From Planctomycetota bacterium (lineage in GTDB: Bacteria; Planctomycetota; MHYJ01; JACQXL01), in NCBI GenBank assembly GCA_030018555.1, contig JASEHY010000045.1:1-9580 (forward strand): a DNA stretch of 9,580 nt, read 5' to 3'. The notes beneath the pieces were generated by a model. That model worked only from the letters and a program-made list of their open reading frames with translations, did not search any database and had not been told where the DNA came from. The position numbers and the translations under genes are program-made. Below are positions 1 through 5,838 of this stretch, one piece after another. Position 1 is the stretch's first letter, and every line of letters begins with the position of its first letter.

Positions 1-1
1 C

Positions 2-214
2 GAGCGATATTCGGATTTGGATTTCAGCCATTTCCTGAATATTTCTCTAACTTCATTAACAGAATCAGTTGCCTGTTTTGACCTGGCTCTCAACGACCAG
101 TATGTTACCCAGCAGGATTTCGATAATATCATTAAAGAGGGCGAAAAATTAGGCAAGCAACTGAAGGCGTTTAGTTCGTATGTCCGTCCCGATAAAAAAC
201 GCGCTAAATACTAA
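2..214 (+). CDS. Four-helix-bundle protein (23S rRNA intervening-sequence family), 5' end outside window
   Basis: The reading frame is open from the first bases of the window and ends at TAA 212-214, so only about the last 70 codons are present. The segment reads roughly YSDLDFSHFLNISLTSLTES, followed by a helical stretch with LALNDQYVTQQDF and a C-terminal EKLGKQLKAF helix. This matches the C-terminal two helices of the small (about 115-125 residue) four-helix-bundle proteins first seen as ORFs inside 23S rRNA intervening sequences and now found scattered in many environmental genomes. Their biochemical function is unknown. A TTG at 17 is an in-frame possible start, but the family pattern continues upstream of it, so I treat the gene as truncated by the window edge. 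No rRNA sequence is visible beside it. Family assignment is by remembered pattern only. Confidence 0.72.
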   Translation, partial: ERYSDLDFSHFLNISLTSLTESVACFDLALNDQYVTQQDFDNIIKEGEKLGKQLKAFSSYVRPDKKRAKY

Positions 215-217
215 TTG

Positions 218-257
218 TTCTTTAGTCCTTTAGTTCTTTAGTTGTTTAGTTACTTAG
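218..257. repeat. Tandem octamer array, five copies of TTCTTTAG-like unit
   Basis: Five contiguous 8-base units: TTCTTTAG (218), TCCTTTAG (226), TTCTTTAG (234), TTGTTTAG (242), TTACTTAG (250). The array fills the spacer between the stop codon of the upstream gene and the ribosome binding site of the next gene. The same unit occurs in the array at 8265-8332. Confidence 0.9.
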
Positions 258-263
258 AAAGGA
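256..263 (+). promoter_or_regulatory. Ribosome binding site deciding the nitrilase start
   Basis: AGAAAGGA lies 8 bases before the ATG at 272 and supports that codon over the in-frame TTG at 242, which falls inside the octamer array and would add ten residues unlike the family. Confidence 0.75.
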
Positions 264-271
264 AACCAGAT

Positions 272-1135
272 ATGACTAACACTGTACGTTGTGGATTGAT
301 TCAGGCATCCAATGTCAAAGGACCTCAATATTCTAACGAAGAGATTAAAAAGGCGATGATTGATAAACACCTTAAATTCATCAAACAATCTGCAGATAAA
401 AAGGTCAAGGTATTGTGTCTGCAGGAGATATTCTATGGGCCATATTTTGCGGCGGAACAGAATCCCCGCTGGTATCAACTATCTGAAAAGGCGCCTCAGG
501 GACCGACCACTACTCTTATGCGTCAGGTTGCTAAAAAACATCGGATGGTCATTATCGCCTGTATATTTGAGGAGGAGCAGACCGGCGAATACTACAATAC
601 CGCTGTGGTAATAGATGCAGATGGTAAATATCTGGGCAAATACCGAAAGAACCATATTCCGCACTGTTATCCGGGCTTCTGGGAAAAATACTATTTCCGT
701 CCGGGCAATCTGGGCTATCCGGTATTCCAGACTAAATTCGCCACTATCGGTATAACCCTCTGTTATGACCGCCATTTTGTGGAAGGACCACGAATCCTCG
801 GACTGAAGGGCGCCCGGATTGTCTTTAACCCCAATGCCACAGTCAGTGGGCTTTCGGAACATATCTGGAAATTAGAGATGAGCGCCATCGCAGCATTTAA
901 TCAATATTTTGTAGGTGCCGTTAACAGGGTCGGTAGAGAATACTGGAATACAGGAGAATTTTATGGGACGAGTTATTTTGCTGACCCTCGCGGAAAGATT
1001 ATTGCTATGGCAAGCCGCACGAAAGATGAGGTCCTGATTGCAGACCTTGACCTTGACCTTATCAGAGAGGTTCGTGACAACTGGCAGTTCTATCGTGACA
1101 GAAGACCGGAGACTTATGGCGAAATCCTGAAGTAA
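272..1135 (+). CDS. Carbon-nitrogen hydrolase, beta-ureidopropionase-like
   Basis: A 287-residue nitrilase-superfamily amidase, complete and of normal length. The Glu-Lys-Cys triad is visible: E52 in LQEIFYGPYF, K126 in KYRKNHIPH, and C164 in LCYDRHF. The second conserved glutamate is probably E138. The stretches GNLGYPVFQT, FNPNATVSGLSEHIWKLE and AVNRVG closely follow beta-ureidopropionase (N-carbamoyl-beta-alanine amidohydrolase), which releases beta-alanine, CO2 and ammonia in reductive pyrimidine breakdown. N-carbamoylputrescine amidase and other N-carbamoyl amidases are close relatives, so the substrate is not certain. No dihydropyrimidinase or dihydropyrimidine dehydrogenase gene is in the window. 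Expected to be cytoplasmic; no signal peptide is seen. ATG 272 is chosen because of the Shine-Dalgarno sequence. Unlike the later genes, it shows no repeat insertion in its frame. Confidence 0.9.
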   Translation: MTNTVRCGLIQASNVKGPQYSNEEIKKAMIDKHLKFIKQSADKKVKVLCLQEIFYGPYFAAEQNPRWYQLSEKAPQGPTTTLMRQVAKKHRMVIIACIFEEEQTGEYYNTAVVIDADGKYLGKYRKNHIPHCYPGFWEKYYFRPGNLGYPVFQTKFATIGITLCYDRHFVEGPRILGLKGARIVFNPNATVSGLSEHIWKLEMSAIAAFNQYFVGAVNRVGREYWNTGEFYGTSYFADPRGKIIAMASRTKDEVLIADLDLDLIREVRDNWQFYRDRRPETYGEILK

Positions 1136-1159
1136 GTTGGCAAGAAGACTCCATAACCA

Positions 1160-1238
1160 CAGATACACACAGATAAACACGGATAAACACAGAAATAAAT
1201 AGAATTTTTCTTCATCCGTGTTTATCTGTGTTAATCTG
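1160..1238. repeat. Inverted repeat of the CACAGATAAACACGGAT family
   Basis: A perfect 18-bp stem is formed by 1167-1184 (ACACAGATAAACACGGAT) and 1214-1231, with a 29-base A/T-rich loop. It is extended by CAGAT 1160-1164 pairing with ATCTG 1234-1238 across a short internal mismatch. A tandem, imperfect GATAAACAC unit is seen at 1171-1190. There is no T-run directly after the stem, so a Rho-independent terminator is not well supported, although it could still block read-through. A related partial copy follows the stop of the next gene at 4882. Confidence 0.88.
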
Positions 1239-1375
1239 CCCGTTCCGCCCCCATACGGGCAAGCTGTACGGGCATCCCGCCCCGAAGGGCGTCGCCCGCC
1301 CGCTTCGCCGTAGCGAAGGCGAGGCGAGCAGGCGAACCTCGCCCTAATGGCGGGAGGCTCGCCAAAGGCGGCAGG
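1239..1375. repeat. GC-rich palindromic repeat cluster between genes
   Basis: A run of short inverted repeats much richer in G+C than the flanking genes. It includes GCCCGT 1238-1243 with ACGGGC 1255-1260, CTTCGC 1303-1308 with GCGAAG 1313-1318, and a GCGAACCTCGCCCT...GGCGGGAGGCTCGCC unit at 1333-1363. The last unit recurs at 5006-5038, and shorter related strings occur in the deacetylase gene around 8783-8807. No open reading frame of interest is seen here. Confidence 0.85.
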
Positions 1376-1411
1376 GTTCGTAGAGTGGTTTCATTTTTAA
1401 CTGAAGAGAGT

Positions 1412-1419
1412 AAGGAGGA
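1412..1419 (+). promoter_or_regulatory. Strong Shine-Dalgarno sequence of the lipoprotein gene
   Basis: AAGGAGGA, six bases before ATG 1426. It is the strongest ribosome binding site in the window and fixes the start so that the protein begins with a lipoprotein signal peptide. Confidence 0.85.
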
Positions 1420-1425
1420 CTTTTT

Positions 1426-4400
1426 ATGCGGAATTTGTTACTTGTCGCCCTGTGTTTGATTATATCCTGTCTGTCACCCCATCGCGTGGCCAGATATGAT
1501 GCACAAGATAACTTCGTCGGGAATGCCAAGCCAGTTCCTCTGAAGAAAAATGCTGTCCTCGGTAATCCGCTTGACTATGCAGCGAAAAGGATTGGATTTG
1601 ATGTCCGCAATCTCTCCCTTCCGCGTGGTCATGAAGGGTTGTATCGCTTCGCCTGCAGATTCCCTATCATTGATTATGTTTCCAATCGGCCTCTTTATCT
1701 CCCAAGATGGGCAGAGGACACCGCAGAAAGAATTATCAGTCAGCATCGCTACGCAGGTATCGGCGTCCCTGACGGGATGGCGCCGTTGGCGCCACAGTCC
1801 CGTAGGGGCGTAACAATAGATGCGCTGGAAATCCTTAGAGGCACCAGTATAAATAAATTCCAAATCCCAATATCCAAATTCCAATCTGTCTGTCCCGATG
1901 GCAATCGGGATAGACCCTTCGCATACCTTATAGCAGAATTGTCCAGGTTTGGTTTCACGGACAATTACCAGAGAGAACTCTTCCTTTTATATCTATCTTT
2001 CTTAACAGCGACAGACCTTATTAAACAAGGTCGTGAGAATCTGACAGAAGACGACCTGAAGTTCTTCAGCGAAAATCCGGGTTATTTCCTCCTTCCTGAT
2101 GGTACGAAGATGCCCTCAGTAACCGGCAATGTTGACTCACACTTCCTTTTTATTGAAAGAGCCAGACGCGTTAACTACGAGTATATCTTCTCTGCCGCAA
2201 AGATTCTATCTGACGCAATTCAGAAATACGCAGATGCTACGAAGAACTACAAGGTTGAGGATTTCTTTCTGGATAAATCAAAAGCAGAAGAGACCTTTCA
2301 CTTACAAACAGAAGTAGGTTCGGTAGTAATCGCCGGATTTGGAAACGACCTGCATAGTGATGATGTGGCGCTTCTGATTGACCTCGGCGGAGACGACACA
2401 TACTCCAACAACGCGGGCGGAACAAGGTCGCTTTCCACCCCAGTGACTATTTGCATTGACCACTCAGGTAACGACGAGTACACAACAGATTCCTCCTATG
2501 TCCAGGGATTCGGTTTTCTCGGTGTCGGGCTTCTTGTTGACCTTGAAGGTAGTGATAAGTATGTTGCGAAACACTTTTCACAGGGCGCAGGAATAATGGG
2601 CGTCGGTATCCTCTGGGATAGAAGTGGTGATGATGTCTATGATGCGCATACTTTTTGTCAGGGTGCTGGAATGTTTGGACTGGGCATCCTTCTTGATGAT
2701 GACGGTTGCGACCTCTACGAGAGTTCCACGCTCGGTCAGGGGGCTGGAATGACACTTGGCATCGGCTTATTATCAGACCTCAAAGGCAATGACCGCTACG
2801 AACTGGCAATTCCGGGAAAGAAGCAACCGGTCGGAGACCTGTCCGGATTCGGTCAGGGCGGTGCGGTTTCTTTCAGACATTGGCCCTGGGAAAAGAAACT
2901 GACCGCCTACGGCGGTGTTGGGATGCTCTTAGACGCGTCGGGAGATGATGTCTATCGTTCTGGAGGTGCCTTCAGTCAGGGCGGTAGTTACCTTATGTCT
3001 TTGGGTGTCCTCTTTGATGCGGCTGGCAACGACCAGTATTTAGGCGGAAGCCAGGGCGGTACGGTTCATCTTACTAATGCAATTCTGATTGATAAATCTG
3101 GAGATGATATTTATGAAGGCGGGTCGCTCAGTGGCGCTACTGCCGGTGACCGCTCGGTTAGTTTCCTGATAGACTATGACGGTAACGATGTCTATAAGTC
3201 AAAAGGGTCTTCATACGCAAGCGCTCGTAAGCCCTTCGCTCTCGCCGTGATGATTGATTATAAGGGCAATGATACTTATCTCCTGGACGAGACAAAGCCC
3301 GGTCTCTGGGACAGTTTTGGCGGAGTCTGGCCCGACCAACCTTTTACCTGGCCCAGGGCGATACTGCTTGACCTCGGCGGAGAAGATGATTACAGAGTCG
3401 CAAATCGTCAAAATAACTCCGAGCGACACAACTATGGCAACGCGATTCACCTTGATATTATGCCACAGATTTCACAGATTAAATGGAAAGACGGCGATGT
3501 CATCGGCAGGGTGACTAATCCATTACCGCCCTATCGCCCTTTTATCCTGCCCAAAGTAGTTACCGAATCATCGTATAGAAAGGATATTGAGTTGTTACAA
3601 AACCCAGATACTTTTATCAGGTTTCAATCTATTGGTAGAATTACAGATGCCAGCAGGGAAATAATTCCCTTTCTGGTTGCGGCACTTAACGATTCTACCC
3701 ATCGGCAATTTAACCGTGATGTTATGGAATGTATTCACTACCTGTTTGTGCAGAATAAGATAACCGCCGAAGAAGTTCCGTATCTGATACGGCTTCTGAA
3801 GGCAGAGGATGAAGAAGTGCGGATTCTGATGGCTGACAATTTTGGGCAATGGGGAATGAACCCAGCCCCTCCTTTAGACACAATACATTTCAGGAGGGGC
3901 TGGATGAAGACGGCAGAGGATGCCCTGATAGAGGTGCTAAAGACAGAGAGGTCATCGCAGGTGAAAAGATTTGCATTGCGCTCTCTCTCCACGTTCGGCT
4001 CGGTGTCGGCATTACCGCTGGCACGGGAACTGGCACTTAAAGATAAATCAGAGGATGTCCGCAGGGTTGCCACTTTTCTGGTTCGCAAGGTCAGGGATAA
4101 TGAGAATCCTTTCCCATTGCTTGTAAAGATACTTGAGAATGACCCGTCGGTCACCGTTCGTGTCGTTGCCGCGGAAGGTATTGGCAGTATCGGAGAGGCA
4201 AAGGGGATAGAACCGCTTCGACGTGCCAGCAAATCTACGAATGTCTATCTCCAACGTGCCGCAGGTTATGCCCTCGCCCAACTTTGTACACTTGACGGCG
4301 TGGAAATCCTGATAGAGACCCTCTCTTTCCCTACGGTTGATACGACTTATAATTATGACCAGAATATCCAGAATACTATTTCGGGCTTTGTGGGATATGA

Positions 4401-4881
4401 TTTGTCTCCTGAGAAACGTTATGACCAGAACGAGTGGCGGAAATGGTTCCGCGAGAATAGAGATAAGATTGATATCCATACGAATGTCTCTGCATCTCGT
4501 GCCTTGACTGAATTGACAGAATCACTGCGTGAAAAAAGTGATGGGGAACAGATTCAGCAATATGAGAAACTATTACAACAGTATCCCTCCTATCCCCGGA
4601 TTCGCCGAATGTTTGCCGGGAAGTTAAACGCTGTTGCCTGGGGAATGGTTACCGCTGTGAAAGGGACATCGGGCTACAATCCGGAAAGTGGTCTGAAGTA
4701 TGCCCTACGTGCGGTTGAACTAACGGCTGAAAAAGAGTATCTTGACACTCTATCTGAAGCGTATCTGGTTAATGGGCAGATAGCAGAATGCGAAAAGACC
4801 TGCCATGAGGCGCTCAAACAATATCCCAATGAACGAATGTTTCTTGAAAGATTGGAACGATGTAAAAAAGCCAGCCAGTAA
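1426..4881 (+). CDS. Predicted lipoprotein with G-x-D-x-Y repeats, HEAT repeats and TPR-like tail
   Basis: An 1151-residue protein of unknown function. Residues 1-15 look like a lipoprotein signal: R2, a hydrophobic run, then LIISC with C15 as the likely lipidated cysteine. Residues about 313-660 hold twelve repeats of the form hhhhD-x-x-G-[ND/DD]-x-Y, for example LLIDLGGDDTY, LVDLEGSDKY, LWDRSGDDVY and LLDLGGEDDY. Their first aspartates fall at 319, 345, 372 and 398, a period of 26-27 residues at the start, and the linkers are rich in QGAG/QGG. This suggests a repetitive beta structure, perhaps a solenoid binding Ca2+ as in RTX-type repeats; that is inference. Residues about 726-970 are HEAT-like helical repeats, followed by a YDQNEWRKWFRENRDK motif typical of the end of such arrays. 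Residues about 1035-1151 look TPR-like. Two repeat-derived segments are embedded at about 113-128 and 141-165. A surface scaffold or assembly role is plausible but unproven. Confidence 0.85.
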   Translation: MRNLLLVALCLIISCLSPHRVARYDAQDNFVGNAKPVPLKKNAVLGNPLDYAAKRIGFDVRNLSLPRGHEGLYRFACRFPIIDYVSNRPLYLPRWAEDTAERIISQHRYAGIGVPDGMAPLAPQSRRGVTIDALEILRGTSINKFQIPISKFQSVCPDGNRDRPFAYLIAELSRFGFTDNYQRELFLLYLSFLTATDLIKQGRENLTEDDLKFFSENPGYFLLPDGTKMPSVTGNVDSHFLFIERARRVNYEYIFSAAKILSDAIQKYADATKNYKVEDFFLDKSKAEETFHLQTEVGSVVIAGFGNDLHSDDVALLIDLGGDDTYSNNAGGTRSLSTPVTICIDHSGNDEYTTDSSYVQGFGFLGVGLLVDLEGSDKYVAKHFSQGAGIMGVGILWDRSGDDVYDAHTFCQGAGMFGLGILLDDDGCDLYESSTLGQGAGMTLGIGLLSDLKGNDRYELAIPGKKQPVGDLSGFGQGGAVSFRHWPWEKKLTAYGGVGMLLDASGDDVYRSGGAFSQGGSYLMSLGVLFDAAGNDQYLGGSQGGTVHLTNAILIDKSGDDIYEGGSLSGATAGDRSVSFLIDYDGNDVYKSKGSSYASARKPFALAVMIDYKGNDTYLLDETKPGLWDSFGGVWPDQPFTWPRAILLDLGGEDDYRVANRQNNSERHNYGNAIHLDIMPQISQIKWKDGDVIGRVTNPLPPYRPFILPKVVTESSYRKDIELLQNPDTFIRFQSIGRITDASREIIPFLVAALNDSTHRQFNRDVMECIHYLFVQNKITAEEVPYLIRLLKAEDEEVRILMADNFGQWGMNPAPPLDTIHFRRGWMKTAEDALIEVLKTERSSQVKRFALRSLSTFGSVSALPLARELALKDKSEDVRRVATFLVRKVRDNENPFPLLVKILENDPSVTVRVVAAEGIGSIGEAKGIEPLRRASKSTNVYLQRAAGYALAQLCTLDGVEILIETLSFPTVDTTYNYDQNIQNTISGFVGYDLSPEKRYDQNEWRKWFRENRDKIDIHTNVSASRALTELTESLREKSDGEQIQQYEKLLQQYPSYPRIRRMFAGKLNAVAWGMVTAVKGTSGYNPESGLKYALRAVELTAEKEYLDTLSEAYLVNGQIAECEKTCHEALKQYPNERMFLERLERCKKASQ
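1762..1811. repeat. Palindromic element inside the lipoprotein reading frame
   Basis: Inverted repeat: ACGGGATGGCGCC (1772-1784) pairs with GGCGCCA (1788-1794) and TCCCGT (1798-1803), separated by a 3-base bulge. The outer flanks GGCGTCCCT (1762-1770) and AGGGGCG (1804-1810) also pair partly. It encodes about residues 113-128 (GVPDGMAPLAPQSRRG), a segment unlike the surrounding protein. The AGGGGCG/CGCCCCT edge resembles the palindrome at 7851-7874. Confidence 0.75.
1846..1918. repeat. Second repeat element inside the lipoprotein reading frame
   Basis: Composite of an AAATTCCAAATCCCAATATC-like A/C-rich string (from about 1854) and a hairpin, GTCTGTCCCGAT 1888-1899 with ATCGGGATAGAC 1904-1915 (12 bp including one G-T pair, loop GGCA). 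It encodes about residues 141-165, joining LEILRG to AYLIAEL. Similar AAATCCCAAATC strings occur at 4960-4980 and 5055-5066 outside intact genes, which supports a dispersed-repeat origin. Confidence 0.75.
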
Positions 4882-4900
4882 CCACAGAGAAACACAGATT
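4879..4900. repeat. CCACAGAGAAACACAGAT repeat at lipoprotein gene stop
   Basis: The TAA stop (4879-4881) runs directly into CCACAGAGAAACACAGAT, a single-arm relative of the 1160-1238 repeat (ACCACAGATACACACAGAT). Confidence 0.65.
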
Positions 4901-4907
4901 GAAATTC

Positions 4908-4935
4908 TTGACCAACATCAATGTGGTAGTATAAT
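4908..4935 (+). promoter_or_regulatory. Sigma70-type promoter
   Basis: TTGACC at 4908-4913 and a perfect TATAAT at 4930-4935, separated by 16 bases. It is the best match to a housekeeping promoter that I see in the window. It points into the repeat-rich region and the nnrE remnant, and may once have driven the full gene. An ATG at 4945 lies too close for a normal leader with a Shine-Dalgarno sequence, and its frame soon stops (TAA near 5095). Confidence 0.55.
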
Positions 4936-4957
4936 GACCATACTATGACACCAGACA

Positions 4958-5066
4958 GGAAATCCCAAATCAGAAATCCCCCGCCCAGAATGGGCGCCGC
5001 CTTATGCGAGCCTCGCCCTGCGGGGCGGGAGGCTCGCCCAATAAGGTTGGGCGGCAAATCCCAAAG
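4958..5066. repeat. Nested GC-rich palindrome upstream of nnrE remnant
   Basis: An AAATCCCAAATCAGAAATCC string leads into CGCCCA 4982-4987 / TGGGCG 4991-4996. A larger hairpin follows: CCTTAT 5000-5005 with ATAAGG 5041-5046, GCGAGCCT 5006-5013 with AGGCTCGC about 5030-5037, and GCCC with GGGC near the loop. The GCCTCGCCCT...GGCGGGAGGCTCGCC core is a close copy of 1333-1363. Confidence 0.85.
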
Positions 5067-5160
5067 AAATCGCGCAGTTACGAAACAGATATAAATATTA
5101 ATATTGTCCGCCGACTTAAAATCCCAATTCTGGAAGCACCATGGCTACTTTTATCAAAGA

Positions 5161-5195
5161 CCTGTCTGCCCCGATGTATATCGGGGCACAGGCAG
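5161..5195. repeat. Hairpin repeat inside nnrE remnant
   Basis: TGCCCCGAT 5167-5175 pairs perfectly with ATCGGGGCA 5180-5188 (loop GTAT). The flanks CCTGTC and CAGGCAGG continue the pairing imperfectly. The CCCGAT/ATCGGG core is shared with the hairpin at 1888-1915. Confidence 0.8.
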
Positions 5196-5202
5196 GCAAC
5201 CG

Positions 5203-5278
5203 TTGACCCCGTTAGAAGTAAGTCGCCAGAGGCGACTGCCGTTCCACCAGGGGCGGAACGGACTTCTAACGGGGTTAA
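5203..5278. repeat. Three-way-junction palindromic element inside nnrE remnant
   Basis: Outer stem ACCCCGTTAGAAGT (5206-5219) with ACTTCTAACGGGGT (5262-5275), 14 bp perfect and extendable to 5203/5278 with one G-T pair. It encloses two independent hairpins: AGTCGCC 5221-5227 / GGCGACT 5231-5237 and CCGTTCC 5239-5245 / GGAACGG 5255-5261. Together they form a compact nested structure of about 76 bases, kept in frame with the surrounding coding remnant. Confidence 0.9.
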
Positions 5279-5600
5279 GAAACAGTGGAATAAACTCTTG
5301 CGGATTCTACAAGAGTCTGATATTATTATTGATGCAATATTTGGAATCGGTCTGCAAAGACAGATACAGGAGCCGCTGGAGGGATTTATTGAGATGATAA
5401 ACTCTCTTAATATTCCTGTAGTAGCGGTGGATATACCATCAGGCATTGATACCGATACTGGTAGAGTGTTTGATACAGCCATAAGGGCAAAAGTGACTGT
5501 AACCTTTGGGTTTCCTAAGAAGGGGTTTCTTAATAAAACCGCAAGAAAATATCTGGGGAAATTGGTGGTGGCAGATATTTCTATACCGCCCGGCTGTGGA

Positions 5601-5624
5601 GTCCCCCGAAAGCATTCGGGGAAA
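5601..5624. repeat. Short hairpin at end of nnrE homology
   Basis: CCCCGAA 5604-5610 pairs with TTCGGGG 5615-5621, loop AGCA. It begins right where recognisable YjeF_N homology ends. It is followed by AAATAT rather than a T-run, so it is not a convincing terminator. Confidence 0.65.
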
Positions 5625-5629
5625 TATCT

Positions 5630-5828
5630 TCTGCCACAAAGACACCAAGACACTAAGAGACTCTAACAAAACTATTATGATAAGTATTCCCTCTCTCCTT
5701 GTGGGAGAGGGTAGGGTGAGGGGGAGCAAGGTAATCACCCTCCCCTAACCCCTCCCATCAAGGGAGGGGAATAGGTTTTGTTAGAAACTCTAAGAATTCT
5801 TTGTGCCTTTGTGTCTTGGTGGCAAGTT
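5630..5828. repeat. Composite inverted repeat of about 200 bp
   Basis: Outer arms are CTGCCACAAAGACACCAAGA (5631-5650) and the opposing TTTGTGCCTTTGTGTCTTGG (5800-5819) with its GTGGC edge. Next inward, CTAACAAAAC 5663-5672 pairs with GTTTTGTTAG 5775-5784. Inside lie two diverged, opposite-facing copies of a CCCTCTCC...GGGAGAGGGTAGGGTGAGG unit: 5689-5725, and the complement of 5737-5770. The latter has its own hairpin, CCCCTCCC 5749-5756 / GGGAGGGG 5762-5769. The element covers the spacer from the end of the nnrE remnant to just before the membrane-protein start. Confidence 0.85.
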
Positions 5829-5838
5829 TTATATAAAT

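Larger units (their letters stand above)
5082..5666 (+). pseudogene. nnrE: NAD(P)H-hydrate epimerase (YjeF_N) remnant, 5' truncated and repeat-invaded
   Basis: The frame carries the C-terminal part of a YjeF_N domain: KKQWNKLLRILQES, DIIIDAIFGIGL (containing the conserved Asp), VAVDIPSGIDTDTG, VTVTFGFPKKGF and KLVVADISIP. The protein family epimerises the damaged cofactor NAD(P)HX and is often fused to the NAD(P)HX dehydratase NnrD. The N-terminal half with the NGGDG nucleotide/phosphate-binding motif is absent from all three + frames upstream. Only a short INIVRRLKIPILE piece at about 5091-5135 may remain of it. About 48 codons between that piece and KKQW are made of palindromic repeat, in frame. 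After ADISIP the frame runs into more repeats and stops at 5664-5666, and no NnrD domain follows. I call it a decayed gene. An expressed C-terminal fragment driven by the 4908-4935 promoter cannot be excluded. Confidence 0.75.

Noticed and set aside
218..257. CRISPR or other direct-repeat array
   Set aside because: The units are 8 bases and contiguous, with no spacers, and no cas-like gene is present.
254..862. Minus-strand reading frames opposite the nitrilase and other long genes
   Set aside because: They lie entirely opposite genes with clear catalytic motifs, have no recognisable domains, and lack Shine-Dalgarno support.
1160..1238. Rho-independent terminator after the nitrilase gene
   Set aside because: The stem is strong but A/T-mixed, has a 29-base loop and is followed by TCTGCCCG rather than a T-run. 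It fits the dispersed-repeat family better.
5004..5084. GGSPNK in the open frame ahead of the nnrE remnant as the NGGDG motif
   Set aside because: This stretch is translated GC-rich palindrome; the spacing and flanking residues do not match YjeF_N, and the same DNA core occurs at 1333-1363 in a spacer.
5203..5278. tRNA-like cloverleaf of about 76 bases
   Set aside because: The outer stem is 14-17 bp rather than 7, there are only two internal hairpins, and no TTCRA loop, anticodon arm or CCA-adjacent discriminator pattern is seen.
5811..5838. Promoter (TTGTGC...TATAAA) directly before the membrane-protein gene
   Set aside because: The TATAAA would lie within a few bases of the start codon, and the -35-like part is inside a dispersed repeat.
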